12,330 nucleotides of DNA. It comes from CBHWET01 sp966112985 (GTDB lineage Bacteria > Verrucomicrobiota > Verrucomicrobiia > Limisphaerales > JACDHS01). Below are positions 1 to 5,758 of the stretch, piece after piece. Position numbers and translations under genes: made by a program. Under the pieces are notes generated by a model. It saw only the letters and a program-made list of their open reading frames with translations. It ran no database searches and was not told the DNA's origin. The DNA is taken from positions 1-12,330 of the forward strand of contig CBHWET010000124.1 of NCBI GenBank assembly GCA_966112985.1. Direction: 5' to 3'. The stretch's first letter is position 1; every line of letters begins with the position of its first letter.

Positions 1-398
1 CGGACTTTCTCAATCGTCTGCCGGAAATGATCAGCGCCACCGTCTTTCAGATCGTCGCGAGCAACAGCGGTGATCACGACATGTTTCAACTTCATGCGTC
101 GCGTAGCTTCGGCCACGCGAGCCGGTTCATCAGCTTCGAGGGCGAGTGGCTTGGCCGTTTTGACGGCGCAGAAAGAACAGGCTCGTGTGCAATGGTCGCC
201 TGCGATCATGAACGTCGCCGTGCCTTTGCTCCAACATTCCCAGTGGTTCGGACACTTGGCGCTTTCGCAAACGGTGTGCAGCTTCAGTTCGTCGAGTAGC
301 GAGCGTGTATGCGAGAAACTATCCGAGGTTGGAAGCTTGATGCGCAGCCATTCAGGCAGACGCGGGCGGGGCTTAAGTTGAATTTCGGCGGCGTTCAT
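1..398 (-). CDS. lipA: Lipoyl synthase, N-terminal part (cut by window edge)
   Basis: Radical-SAM enzyme that inserts two sulfur atoms into octanoyl groups on the E2 subunits of 2-oxoacid dehydrogenases and on glycine-cleavage H protein, completing lipoate synthesis in the cytosol. About 132 residues are present; the family is usually near 300, so the C-terminal half lies beyond base 1. The auxiliary [4Fe-4S] motif CESAKCPNHWEC (C44, C49, C55) and the radical-SAM motif CTRACSFC (C70, C74, C77) are both intact, joined by the typical GTATFMIAGDH segment. The conserved RDDLKDGGA follows at about 114-122. The ATG at 398-396 is chosen because the protein then starts shortly before the family's conserved N-terminal region; no Shine-Dalgarno is visible. 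An inverted repeat ends 3 bases upstream of the start. The glutaredoxin-like gene lies 81 bases upstream on the same strand. Identification is very secure. Confidence 0.96.
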   Translation of the reverse strand, partial: MNAAEIQLKPRPRLPEWLRIKLPTSDSFSHTRSLLDELKLHTVCESAKCPNHWECWSKGTATFMIAGDHCTRACSFCAVKTAKPLALEADEPARVAEATRRMKLKHVVITAVARDDLKDGGADHFRQTIEKV

Positions 399-401
399 TT
401 G

Positions 402-472
402 AACAACGAAGACGCTAAGACGGAAAGAGACTTAATCCAGTAAAAACTTCGCGTCTTAGCGTCTTTGTTGTT
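402..472. repeat. Long inverted repeat between glutaredoxin gene and lipA
   Basis: Arms 402-422 and 452-472 are reverse complements at 20 of 21 positions, separated by a 29-base loop. The core word is GACGCTAAGACG. The element fills nearly all of the 81-bp spacer between the glutaredoxin stop (480) and the lipA start (398). There is no T-tract on either side, so it does not look like a simple terminator. In minus-strand RNA the second arm ends 3 bases before the lipA AUG, so the stem would cover the ribosome-loading region. It could also be a mobile palindromic (REP-like) repeat. I cannot tell which from one copy. Confidence 0.85.
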
Positions 473-479
473 AGTCAGG

Positions 480-728
480 TCAGGATTCAAACTGTTTCCA
501 GAACTTTTCCAGCTGGCCGGTATCGAAGTCAGCCAGGACTTGGCCGTCGACCTCGATGCATGGAGCAAGTGTCTGTCCGGTTAATTCGCGCATTTCCTTG
601 CGTGCTGCACCGTCGCTGATGACGTCCAATTCCTCGTATTTAATGCCACGTTCATCGAGCCAGTCTTTGGCTTCGTGGCACCAGCCGCAGTAGGGCTTTA
701 CAAACAAACGAACATTTTGCGGTTTCAT
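480..728 (-). CDS. Glutaredoxin-like thiol-disulfide protein
   Basis: An 82-residue single-domain thioredoxin-fold protein of the glutaredoxin size class, with no signal peptide, so probably cytosolic. The N-terminal beta strand (VRLFVKPY) leads into the redox motif C14-G-W-C17 at the start of the first helix. A cis-proline is expected at P56 in TLAPCIEVDG, which fits the usual TVP loop position, followed by a beta hairpin and a C-terminal helix. Classical glutaredoxins have CPYC; CGWC is closer to thioredoxin-like or NrdH-like variants, so the reductant (glutathione or a thioredoxin reductase) cannot be assigned. Family members reduce disulfides or glutathionylated proteins. The gene lies between a cupin gene and lipA, all on the minus strand with spacers of 90 and 81 bases. 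No Shine-Dalgarno is evident before the ATG at 728-726. Confidence 0.88.
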   Translation of the reverse strand: MKPQNVRLFVKPYCGWCHEAKDWLDERGIKYEELDVISDGAARKEMRELTGQTLAPCIEVDGQVLADFDTGQLEKFWKQFES

Positions 729-744
729 GGTAACTCGAACTAAA

Positions 745-822
745 ACGTAAAAACGTGAAACGTGAAGCAGAATGCATGATTTTATTGCGCCAGCTCCTCA
801 CGTTTTACGTTTCACGTTTCAC
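745..822. repeat. Imperfect inverted repeat of ACGTnAAA words
   Basis: Left arm 745-766 and right arm 798-822 pair with about two mismatches and one bulge around a loop of roughly 31 bases. Both arms are built from the short words ACGTGAA and ACGTAAA repeated two or three times. The right arm runs through the cupin stop codon (821-819), and the left arm ends about 16 bases before the glutaredoxin ATG, so the element occupies essentially the whole spacer. It lacks the GC-rich stem and U-tract of an intrinsic terminator. Confidence 0.75.
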
Positions 823-1187
823 AGGTTCTCGGTAATTACTGTATCAGCGTGCTCATACGCTGGCGCACAGCAGCAGAGCAACTTCAACACATCATTTCCT
901 GTATTCCAGATTTTATGTCGTTGTCCGGGTGGAATCGCAATTGCATCACCAACTTTCACCGGGCGCGTTTCATTTTCAATTCGCATTTTACCCGAACCTT
1001 GCGTGATGAAGTAAATCTCCTCGGCCTTTGGATGATAGTGTTCCATGGTGCTGCCCCCGACCGGCACGCGCGCTTCCGCAAGGCTTTGGTTCCGGATGCA
1101 TGAGTTGCGGTAAGCGAGGAGTTCACGGATTTCGGAACCATCCTTTGTTGTGAAGGACGGAACGTCGTTGAGGTTATGGATGTCCAT
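819..1187 (-). CDS. Small single-domain cupin protein
   Basis: A 122-residue cytosolic beta-barrel protein. Cupin motif 1 (G-x5-H-x-H-x3-4-E-x6-G) is seen at 45-64 with H50, H52 and E56/E57. Motif 2 (G-x5-P-x-G-x2-H-x3-N) is at 80-95 with H91. All four usual metal-binding residues are therefore present, and a divalent-metal-bound cupin is expected. The domain resembles stand-alone cupins annotated as mannose-6-phosphate isomerase-like or dioxygenase-like, but nothing here fixes the substrate. The C-terminal tail has a run of three cysteines (CCC, 105-107) followed by APAYEHADTV; a related tail is common in small cupins. The ATG at 1187 is preferred over one at 1232 because the upstream 15 codons lie in repeat DNA and do not look protein-like. 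The gene is divergent from hisB. Confidence 0.85.
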   Translation of the reverse strand: MDIHNLNDVPSFTTKDGSEIRELLAYRNSCIRNQSLAEARVPVGGSTMEHYHPKAEEIYFITQGSGKMRIENETRPVKVGDAIAIPPGQRHKIWNTGNDVLKLLCCCAPAYEHADTVITENL

Positions 1188-1208
1188 GTGATTAAAGAGA
1201 CAGGAGAA

Positions 1209-1336
1209 GCTCCAAACTTCAACATCCAACATCCAGAGAAATCGAAATCATTAAGCTCCAATCGCGCCGGTTCTAGATTGGATATTGGGGGTTGGTGCTT
1301 CTTTGGAGCTTGGACGCTTGGTTTTTGGAGCTTTAC
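1209..1336. repeat. TCCAA/TTGGA-word palindromic repeat, copy 1
   Basis: The spacer between the divergent cupin and hisB genes carries the words TCCAA and ACATCC on its left side (1209-1264) and TTGGA, TTGG and GGAGCTTGGA on its right side (1276-1330). The two sides can fold back on each other imperfectly, for example CCAATC at 1258-1263 with GATTGG at 1276-1281. The right half, read in reverse complement, resembles 11548-11580 (shared AAAGCTCCAA, AGCGTCCAA and AGCACC blocks). It is therefore a second member of the same dispersed family. The promoters for hisB and the cupin gene must lie in or beside it, but no convincing -35/-10 pair was found. Confidence 0.7.
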
Positions 1337-1381
1337 CCGAATTCCATTGTTTTTCCGCGAAAAGCTGCTTAATTGCGCCCG

Positions 1382-2044
1382 ATGAATAAGCGGCAGGCGG
1401 CGCTCCAGCGTGACACCAAAGAGACCCAGATTTCCCTCAAGCTGAACATCGACGGTTCCGGGAAGTCTAAGATCAAGACGGGTATCCCTTTCTTCGATCA
1501 TATGCTGACGCTGTTTGCCAAGCACGGCACCGTTGACCTGGAACTTACCTGCAACGGTGACCTGGAGGTGGATGCTCACCACACCGTCGAAGACTGTGGC
1601 ATCGCTTTGGGACAGGCTTTTGTGCAGGCGTTAGGCGATAAGAAAGGCATCAAACGTTACGGAACTGGCTTTGACCCGAAAAACCCATTTACCGGTGAAG
1701 CCTACGTGCCGATGGACGAATGCCTCGCCCGGTGCGTTATTGATTTTAGCGGCCGCCCGTATTTGGTATGGCGTGGATTGAATAAGCTGCAATACAAACA
1801 AGTCACAGACGCCGAGAAAAAACAGGACATGTCATCGGCATTTCGGTTCGGATTGGCGCGGGAATTCTTTCAAGGCTTCACCAATGAAGCCCGTTGTAAC
1901 CTGCATTTAGAACTCCTTTATGGGGAAGAACCTCACCATGTGGTAGAGGTTCTCTTTAAGGCATTTGCGCGTGCAACCGATGCTGCGTGTCAGCGGGATC
2001 CCCGAATCGCCGGTCAGCTTCCCAGCACCAAAGGAAAACTGTAA
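1382..2044 (+). CDS. hisB: Imidazoleglycerol-phosphate dehydratase
   Basis: Catalyses the Mn-dependent dehydration of imidazoleglycerol phosphate to imidazoleacetol phosphate, the sixth step of histidine synthesis, as a cytosolic 24-subunit shell in known members. The two-fold repeated metal-binding signature is complete: FFDHM with H40, DAHHTVED with H66, H67, E70 and D71, and EPHHVVEVLFKA with H185, H186 and E189. The ending DPR...PSTKGKL is the standard C-terminus. It is the monofunctional dehydratase; there is no N-terminal phosphatase domain. At 220 residues it is longer than the usual ~195-200. The excess appears as a segment around 95-106 (GFDPKNPFTGE) and another around 131-152 (NKLQYKQVTDAEKKQ). 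ATG 1382 is chosen; an in-frame TTG three codons earlier (1373) is an alternative. No other his gene is nearby. The sigma-factor gene starts 40 bases downstream. Confidence 0.96.
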   Translation: MNKRQAALQRDTKETQISLKLNIDGSGKSKIKTGIPFFDHMLTLFAKHGTVDLELTCNGDLEVDAHHTVEDCGIALGQAFVQALGDKKGIKRYGTGFDPKNPFTGEAYVPMDECLARCVIDFSGRPYLVWRGLNKLQYKQVTDAEKKQDMSSAFRFGLAREFFQGFTNEARCNLHLELLYGEEPHHVVEVLFKAFARATDAACQRDPRIAGQLPSTKGKL

Positions 2045-2084
2045 TTCGCACTGAATAACGCGAAAATCGCAACCGTCCAAATTT

Positions 2085-2687
2085 ATGCCGACAACACCGG
2101 ATTACACGACGCTGCCAGATGACCAGCTCGTGAAGTCCTCCCAAAAAGGCGATATGCGAGCCTTTGAGGAGTTGGTGGGGCGGCATCGGGACAAAATATA
2201 CGCTCGCGCATTCAGCATGATGCGCAACGAGGAAGAAGCGATCGATCTTTCTCAGGAAGCATGGGTAAAGGCCTGGCAACGCCTGGCACAATTTCAAGGT
2301 GATTCGAGCTTTGTCACATGGATGACGAGGATCGTGATCAACCTGTGCCTTGACCAGATCCGGAAGAACAAACGGCAACGCGCCGAGTCTATCGAAGCGA
2401 TGGACGAGGAAACCGGCGGAGTCGAACGGCAGATGCCAGTGGTGACAATCAACCCCACTGAAGGCCTGGAACGAAGCGAGTTGCGCCAGCGGATCGATAG
2501 AGCGCTGGGCCAACTATCGCATGAGCATCGAACGGTGCTCATTATGCATGAATTTGAAGACCTGGAATACAAGGAAATCGCCAAGCGTATGGGGTGTTCC
2601 ATTGGAACAGTGATGTCGCGGTTATTTTATGCGCGACGCAGGATGGCGAGCTTGTTGCAGGGCTTGAAAAGAGAGAACTTACGATGA
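2085..2687 (+). CDS. ECF-type (group IV) RNA polymerase sigma factor
   Basis: A 200-residue sigma factor that would direct RNA polymerase to a small stress or envelope regulon. Region 2 spans about 25-100: AFEELVGRHRDKIYARAF, the core-binding segment EEAIDLSQEAWVKAWQ (sigma2.2-like) and the promoter-melting segment WMTRIVINLCLDQIRKNKR. A variable acidic linker (about 101-130) follows. Region 4 (about 137-193) holds LSHEHRTVLIMHEFEDLEYKEIAKRMGCSIGTVMSRLFYARRRM, shown here as its helix-turn-helix core YKEIAKRMGCSIGTVMSRL. No region 1 or 3 is present, which marks the ECF class. The general style resembles RpoE-like factors. Its TGA overlaps the anti-sigma ATG (ATGA, 2684-2687), a strong sign of translational coupling and of a sigma/anti-sigma pair. 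No ECF-like GGAAC autoregulatory site was seen in the 40-bp spacer after hisB, so it may be transcribed with hisB. Confidence 0.93.
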   Translation: MPTTPDYTTLPDDQLVKSSQKGDMRAFEELVGRHRDKIYARAFSMMRNEEEAIDLSQEAWVKAWQRLAQFQGDSSFVTWMTRIVINLCLDQIRKNKRQRAESIEAMDEETGGVERQMPVVTINPTEGLERSELRQRIDRALGQLSHEHRTVLIMHEFEDLEYKEIAKRMGCSIGTVMSRLFYARRRMASLLQGLKRENLR

Positions 2688-3196
2688 ACATCGACCAACA
2701 ACTGAAATTGCAGTCTTATCTCGACGGTGAACTTTCCGAACGCGAGTCGCAGGAAGTGGCGAATTGGCTCGCAGCCGACGCGGAGGCGCGTGCGCTGTTT
2801 GCGGAGCTGAAGAACACGACGACTGCTCTCGCCGGCAACGAATTGGAAGTGAAGCTTCCTGAATCGCGTGAATTTTACTTCAGCAAAATCCAGCGTCAGA
2901 TCGAGCGCGAGGCCAATACGACTACGCGAAAAGCCGTAGTTCGTGAAACGGCATTTGCCCGACTGTGGAAATACTTTTTACCTCTTGCCGGAGCAGCGGC
3001 CGCAGTTATTCTCGTCGCCGTGGTTTCGCAGAAACAAACCGGTTTTACATATGTTCCTGGCGAAGGTGAATCATCAAACGAGATGGCTGCTTACACGTAT
3101 CGTTCACAATCAGATCGTATGACGGTCGTTTGGCTTGCCGATAATAACTCAGCCGCCGCAGAATCGGATTTCTCGGAAGACACAGAAATTCAATGA
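2684..3196 (+). CDS. Membrane-anchored anti-sigma factor
   Basis: A 170-residue protein expected to bind the preceding sigma factor and hold it at the cytoplasmic membrane. The N-terminal part (6-45: LKLQSYLDGELSERESQEV then a helix rich in Ala and Glu) matches the start of anti-sigma domains. It lacks the H-x3-C-x2-C zinc ligands, so this is a zinc-less type. A single membrane segment is predicted at 97-115 (YFLPLAGAAAAVILVAVVS), flanked by basic and aromatic residues. About 55 residues follow on the far side, with the segment DRMTVVWLADN at 144-153, and an acidic end. The ATG at 2684 is chosen because it overlaps the sigma stop and starts the recognisable domain; an in-frame upstream start would run inside the sigma gene. 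The stop overlaps the next ATG (ATGA, 3193-3196). Sequence alone is weakly conserved; the call rests on architecture and operon position. Confidence 0.85.
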   Translation: MNIDQQLKLQSYLDGELSERESQEVANWLAADAEARALFAELKNTTTALAGNELEVKLPESREFYFSKIQRQIEREANTTTRKAVVRETAFARLWKYFLPLAGAAAAVILVAVVSQKQTGFTYVPGEGESSNEMAAYTYRSQSDRMTVVWLADNNSAAAESDFSEDTEIQ

Positions 3197-3654
3197 CCAA
3201 ACAACGTCTCTCCATTGCAGGGAAGTTCCTCCTGACCGCACTTTTCTTTTCCCTGGTTCTTTCCGTGCAGGCTGTACAGGCAGGAGATGTGAAGCTGCAA
3301 TTGCAGCTGATCTGGGGTACGAACGACGCCCAGTCGCCTGATCCGAAGCACAAGCCGGTTGATGCGGAGTTGGCGAAGAAAATGGAAAAGACTCCTTTTA
3401 AGTGGAAAAACTATTTCGAAGTGAACCGGAAGCAAACATCCGTTGCGGCGAATGCTACGACAAACGTCACGATGAGTCCTGAATGCACTGTGGGTGTAAA
3501 GAATTTGGCTGATGGGCGGATCGAAGTAACGTTGATCGGCAAAGGTAAACCGGTTCGTAAAGAGATTCATCCCCTGGCTAATGGTATCTTTCTCATCGGT
3601 GGCGACGCGACGAACGATACTGCGTGGTTTGTTGTTGTGAAGGAAACCAAGTAA
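3193..3654 (+). CDS. Exported protein of unknown function, third gene of the sigma operon
   Basis: A 153-residue protein with a classical signal peptide: basic MTKQR, hydrophobic core about 11-25 (FLLTALFFSLVLS) and a cleavage site likely after VQA-G near residue 30. The mature ~120 residues start with a beta-type segment DVKLQLQLIWGT. These are followed by a charged stretch KHKPVDAELAKKMEK, then FKWKNYFEVNRK (69-80) and a run of predicted short strands ending in TAWFVVVKETK. No enzyme motif, metal site, lipobox or transmembrane anchor is seen, and the mature part has one cysteine (in MSPECTVGV). The start overlaps the anti-sigma stop, so all three genes should be made together. I infer that it could be a periplasmic partner or sensor acting on the anti-sigma domain outside the membrane, or simply an envelope target. 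I do not recognise a named family. Confidence 0.85.
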   Translation: MTKQRLSIAGKFLLTALFFSLVLSVQAVQAGDVKLQLQLIWGTNDAQSPDPKHKPVDAELAKKMEKTPFKWKNYFEVNRKQTSVAANATTNVTMSPECTVGVKNLADGRIEVTLIGKGKPVRKEIHPLANGIFLIGGDATNDTAWFVVVKETK

Positions 3655-3702
3655 GTCGCTGTCGATTGACTCCGGTCCAACGGACTCAAACATTTGAAAA
3701 AG

Positions 3703-3730
3703 AAAAGCCCGCGATCTCTCGCGGGCTTTT
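3703..3730. terminator. Bidirectional intrinsic terminator
   Basis: A perfect 12-bp stem, AAAAGCCCGCGA (3703-3714) with its reverse complement (3719-3730), closes a 4-base TCTC loop. The plus strand continues with a T-run (3727-3731) and the minus strand likewise ends in a T-run, because the left arm begins with four A residues. It sits 48 bases after the plus-strand exported-protein stop and 26 bases beyond the minus-strand RNase E/G stop, so it can end transcription of both convergent operons. Confidence 0.93.
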
Positions 3731-3755
3731 TGTTTAGATAGATTGTTCGTTTGCC

Positions 3756-5756
3756 TTAACCGACGCTCGCCAGTTCTTCGTTCGTGCCGACATTGAGGAT
3801 CTTGAACTGTTCGGCGTGAACGGCCGGATCCGGGCGGAAGATCAGCTTCACGAAATAACGCTTCTCGAGATCCTTGATGATATTCTCATCTTCGGTGCGC
3901 AGACGATCGAGAATCGTTGGATTTACGACGATGCGTAATTGGTAATCCGATTCGTCGCGGGAACGCTTCTTCAAGATTTCGCCGAGCTTACGTTGGATTT
4001 CCACGCTCATGGTAAGCGCACTCTTCACTTTGCCGCGGCCTTTGCAGTACGGACAATCTTCATACACGGCGGCGCGCACGCTTTCGGAGTGACGTTGGCG
4101 CGTCATTTCCATCAGGCCGAGTTGGGAGATCGGCAGAACGTGGGTTTTCGCTTTATCTTTGCGGAGATGTTCTTTGACGCGTTGATAAACCTGCTGCTGA
4201 TCCCGGCGCTGACGCATGTCGATGAAGTCGAGCACGATCAAACCGCCGATGTTACGCAAACGCAACTGGCGGCAGATTTCGTCGGCGGCTTCGAGGTTCA
4301 CTTTCAGGATTGTTGATTCCTGGTCTTTGCCGCTCTTGTGCCGACCGGTGTTTACGTCGATGGCCACGAGCGCTTCGGTTTCGTCGATCACGAGATAACC
4401 GCCGCTCTTCAGGTGAACCTGGCGTGAGAAGGTGTTCTCAAGCTGTTTGGTGATGTTGAATTTGTCGAAGATCGGCTGCGATTCAGGATAGAACATCACC
4501 TTTTTCGCGGAACGCGCTGAGATCTTCGAAATCATTTCGCGCATGCGTTCACAGGCGCGGTTGTTGTCGACGACGATGCGTTCGACGTCTTCCGTGAGGA
4601 AGTCACGGACCGTACGGGCGATCAGATCGGGTTCTTCGAATACGCAGGTCGCAGGCGGCTGATTCTTGATCTTGTCCTGAATCTGCTTCCATTCTTCCAG
4701 GAGCAACGCAAGGTCGCGGACGAAATAACGGACTTGTTGACCTTCGCCAACGGTGCGGATGATCACGCCCATGCCTTCCGGGATTTCCAGACTGCGCAGG
4801 ATTTGCTTCAGACGTTGCCGCTCTTCCTGGTTTTCAATTTTGCGCGAAATACCGCATTGGTCGGAATTCGGCAGGAGGACGAGATAACGACCTGGCAGCA
4901 CTAGATTAGTGGTAACGCGAGGCCCCTTGGTGCCGATAGGACCTTTGGTGACCTGCACAATAATATCGGTTCCTGGCGGATAGAGCCGCGGCACATCGCG
5001 TTGTGTGATGCGCGGTTTATCGCGTTTTCTGCCTTCGCGTTCGACGACTTCAACGCTGCTGTCGAAGTTGGTCGGAACGATATCCCAATAATGGAGAAAG
5101 GCGTTCTTCTCAAAGCCGATGTCAACGAAAGCGGCTTTCAATCCGTCTTCAAGGTTGCGCACCTTACCTTTGAAGATACTGCCGACCAGACGTTCTTCTG
5201 TCGTGCGCTCGATGGTGAACTCTTCAAGTTTACCCTCGACTGTCACCGCCACGCGCGTCTCCAGGGACTCGGCGTTGATGATGACTTCGCGATGCGAACT
5301 TTTCTTTGGACGGAACAGCCCCTGAACCTTTTTATAAACCTTATTCGCAACAGCCTTGATGTTTTCAAGGATTCCTTGCGGTGCGGGCTCCTGGATTTCG
5401 ACAGGTTTGAAAGGCTCGGCTTTTGTTTCCGCCGCAGGACGTTGTCCGTGGGCATGAGGATGGCGTGGTTCGCGTTCTGGTTCGGGCGCTGGTTCCTGAG
5501 GTTTTGGCGCACCTTCAGGAGGGAGACCGGCTGCGACATTTTCCGCGCGTTCGATCTCATTTTGAAAACGCGTTTTGTCGTAAACGGCTTCTTCACCGCC
5601 GAGTTTCTCGCCGAGAGCTTCGGCTCGCGCTTCGGTTGCAGCGCGGTCGGGACGTTGCCCCTGGCCGGGGCCGCCTTGTCCCTGTTTCATTCCGCCACTC
5701 GGGCGAAATCTCATTCCGCCGCGTCCACGGCGGCGTGAAAAGTTTCTGTCACTCAT
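3756..5756 (-). CDS. rng: Ribonuclease E/G family endoribonuclease
   Basis: Cytoplasmic single-strand-specific endoribonuclease of the RNase E/G family, acting in rRNA maturation and mRNA decay. The 666 residues start with an unusual extension: an RG/RGG and GQG-rich basic stretch (7-36), then a Pro/Glu-rich low-complexity linker to about 125. The conserved core begins near 157 (EVIINAESLETRVAV), with an S1-type RNA-binding part (about 190-285, GSIFKGKVRNLEDGLKAAFV). The DNase I-like catalytic region has AIDVNTG (D467) and GGLIVLDFIDM (D510); the 43-residue spacing equals that of D303 and D346 in E. coli RNase E. A zinc-link CPYCKGRG (C568, C571) follows, then a ~90-residue end with no long scaffold domain, so it is closer to RNase G. 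The ATG at 5756 is chosen two bases after the rodA stop. It is the last gene of the mre/mrd operon, as rng follows mreBCD in other bacteria. Confidence 0.93.
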   Translation of the reverse strand: MSDRNFSRRRGRGGMRFRPSGGMKQGQGGPGQGQRPDRAATEARAEALGEKLGGEEAVYDKTRFQNEIERAENVAAGLPPEGAPKPQEPAPEPEREPRHPHAHGQRPAAETKAEPFKPVEIQEPAPQGILENIKAVANKVYKKVQGLFRPKKSSHREVIINAESLETRVAVTVEGKLEEFTIERTTEERLVGSIFKGKVRNLEDGLKAAFVDIGFEKNAFLHYWDIVPTNFDSSVEVVEREGRKRDKPRITQRDVPRLYPPGTDIIVQVTKGPIGTKGPRVTTNLVLPGRYLVLLPNSDQCGISRKIENQEERQRLKQILRSLEIPEGMGVIIRTVGEGQQVRYFVRDLALLLEEWKQIQDKIKNQPPATCVFEEPDLIARTVRDFLTEDVERIVVDNNRACERMREMISKISARSAKKVMFYPESQPIFDKFNITKQLENTFSRQVHLKSGGYLVIDETEALVAIDVNTGRHKSGKDQESTILKVNLEAADEICRQLRLRNIGGLIVLDFIDMRQRRDQQQVYQRVKEHLRKDKAKTHVLPISQLGLMEMTRQRHSESVRAAVYEDCPYCKGRGKVKSALTMSVEIQRKLGEILKKRSRDESDYQLRIVVNPTILDRLRTEDENIIKDLEKRYFVKLIFRPDPAVHAEQFKILNVGTNEELASVG

Positions 5757-5758
5757 AA

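Noticed and set aside
402..472. Inverted repeat read as an intrinsic terminator for the glutaredoxin gene
   Set aside because: The stem is long but not GC-rich, the loop is 29 bases and no T-run follows on the minus strand; the lipA start follows immediately.
956..1582. Minus-strand open frame of 208 codons spanning cupin and hisB starts
   Set aside because: It is antisense to the start of hisB and out of frame with the cupin gene, both of which have clear family motifs; it is a shadow frame.
5001..5738. Plus-strand open frame of 245 codons opposite the RNase E/G gene
   Set aside because: Long antisense frame over a confidently identified gene. Its translation is Phe/Arg-rich with no domain, as expected for the complement of a biased coding sequence.
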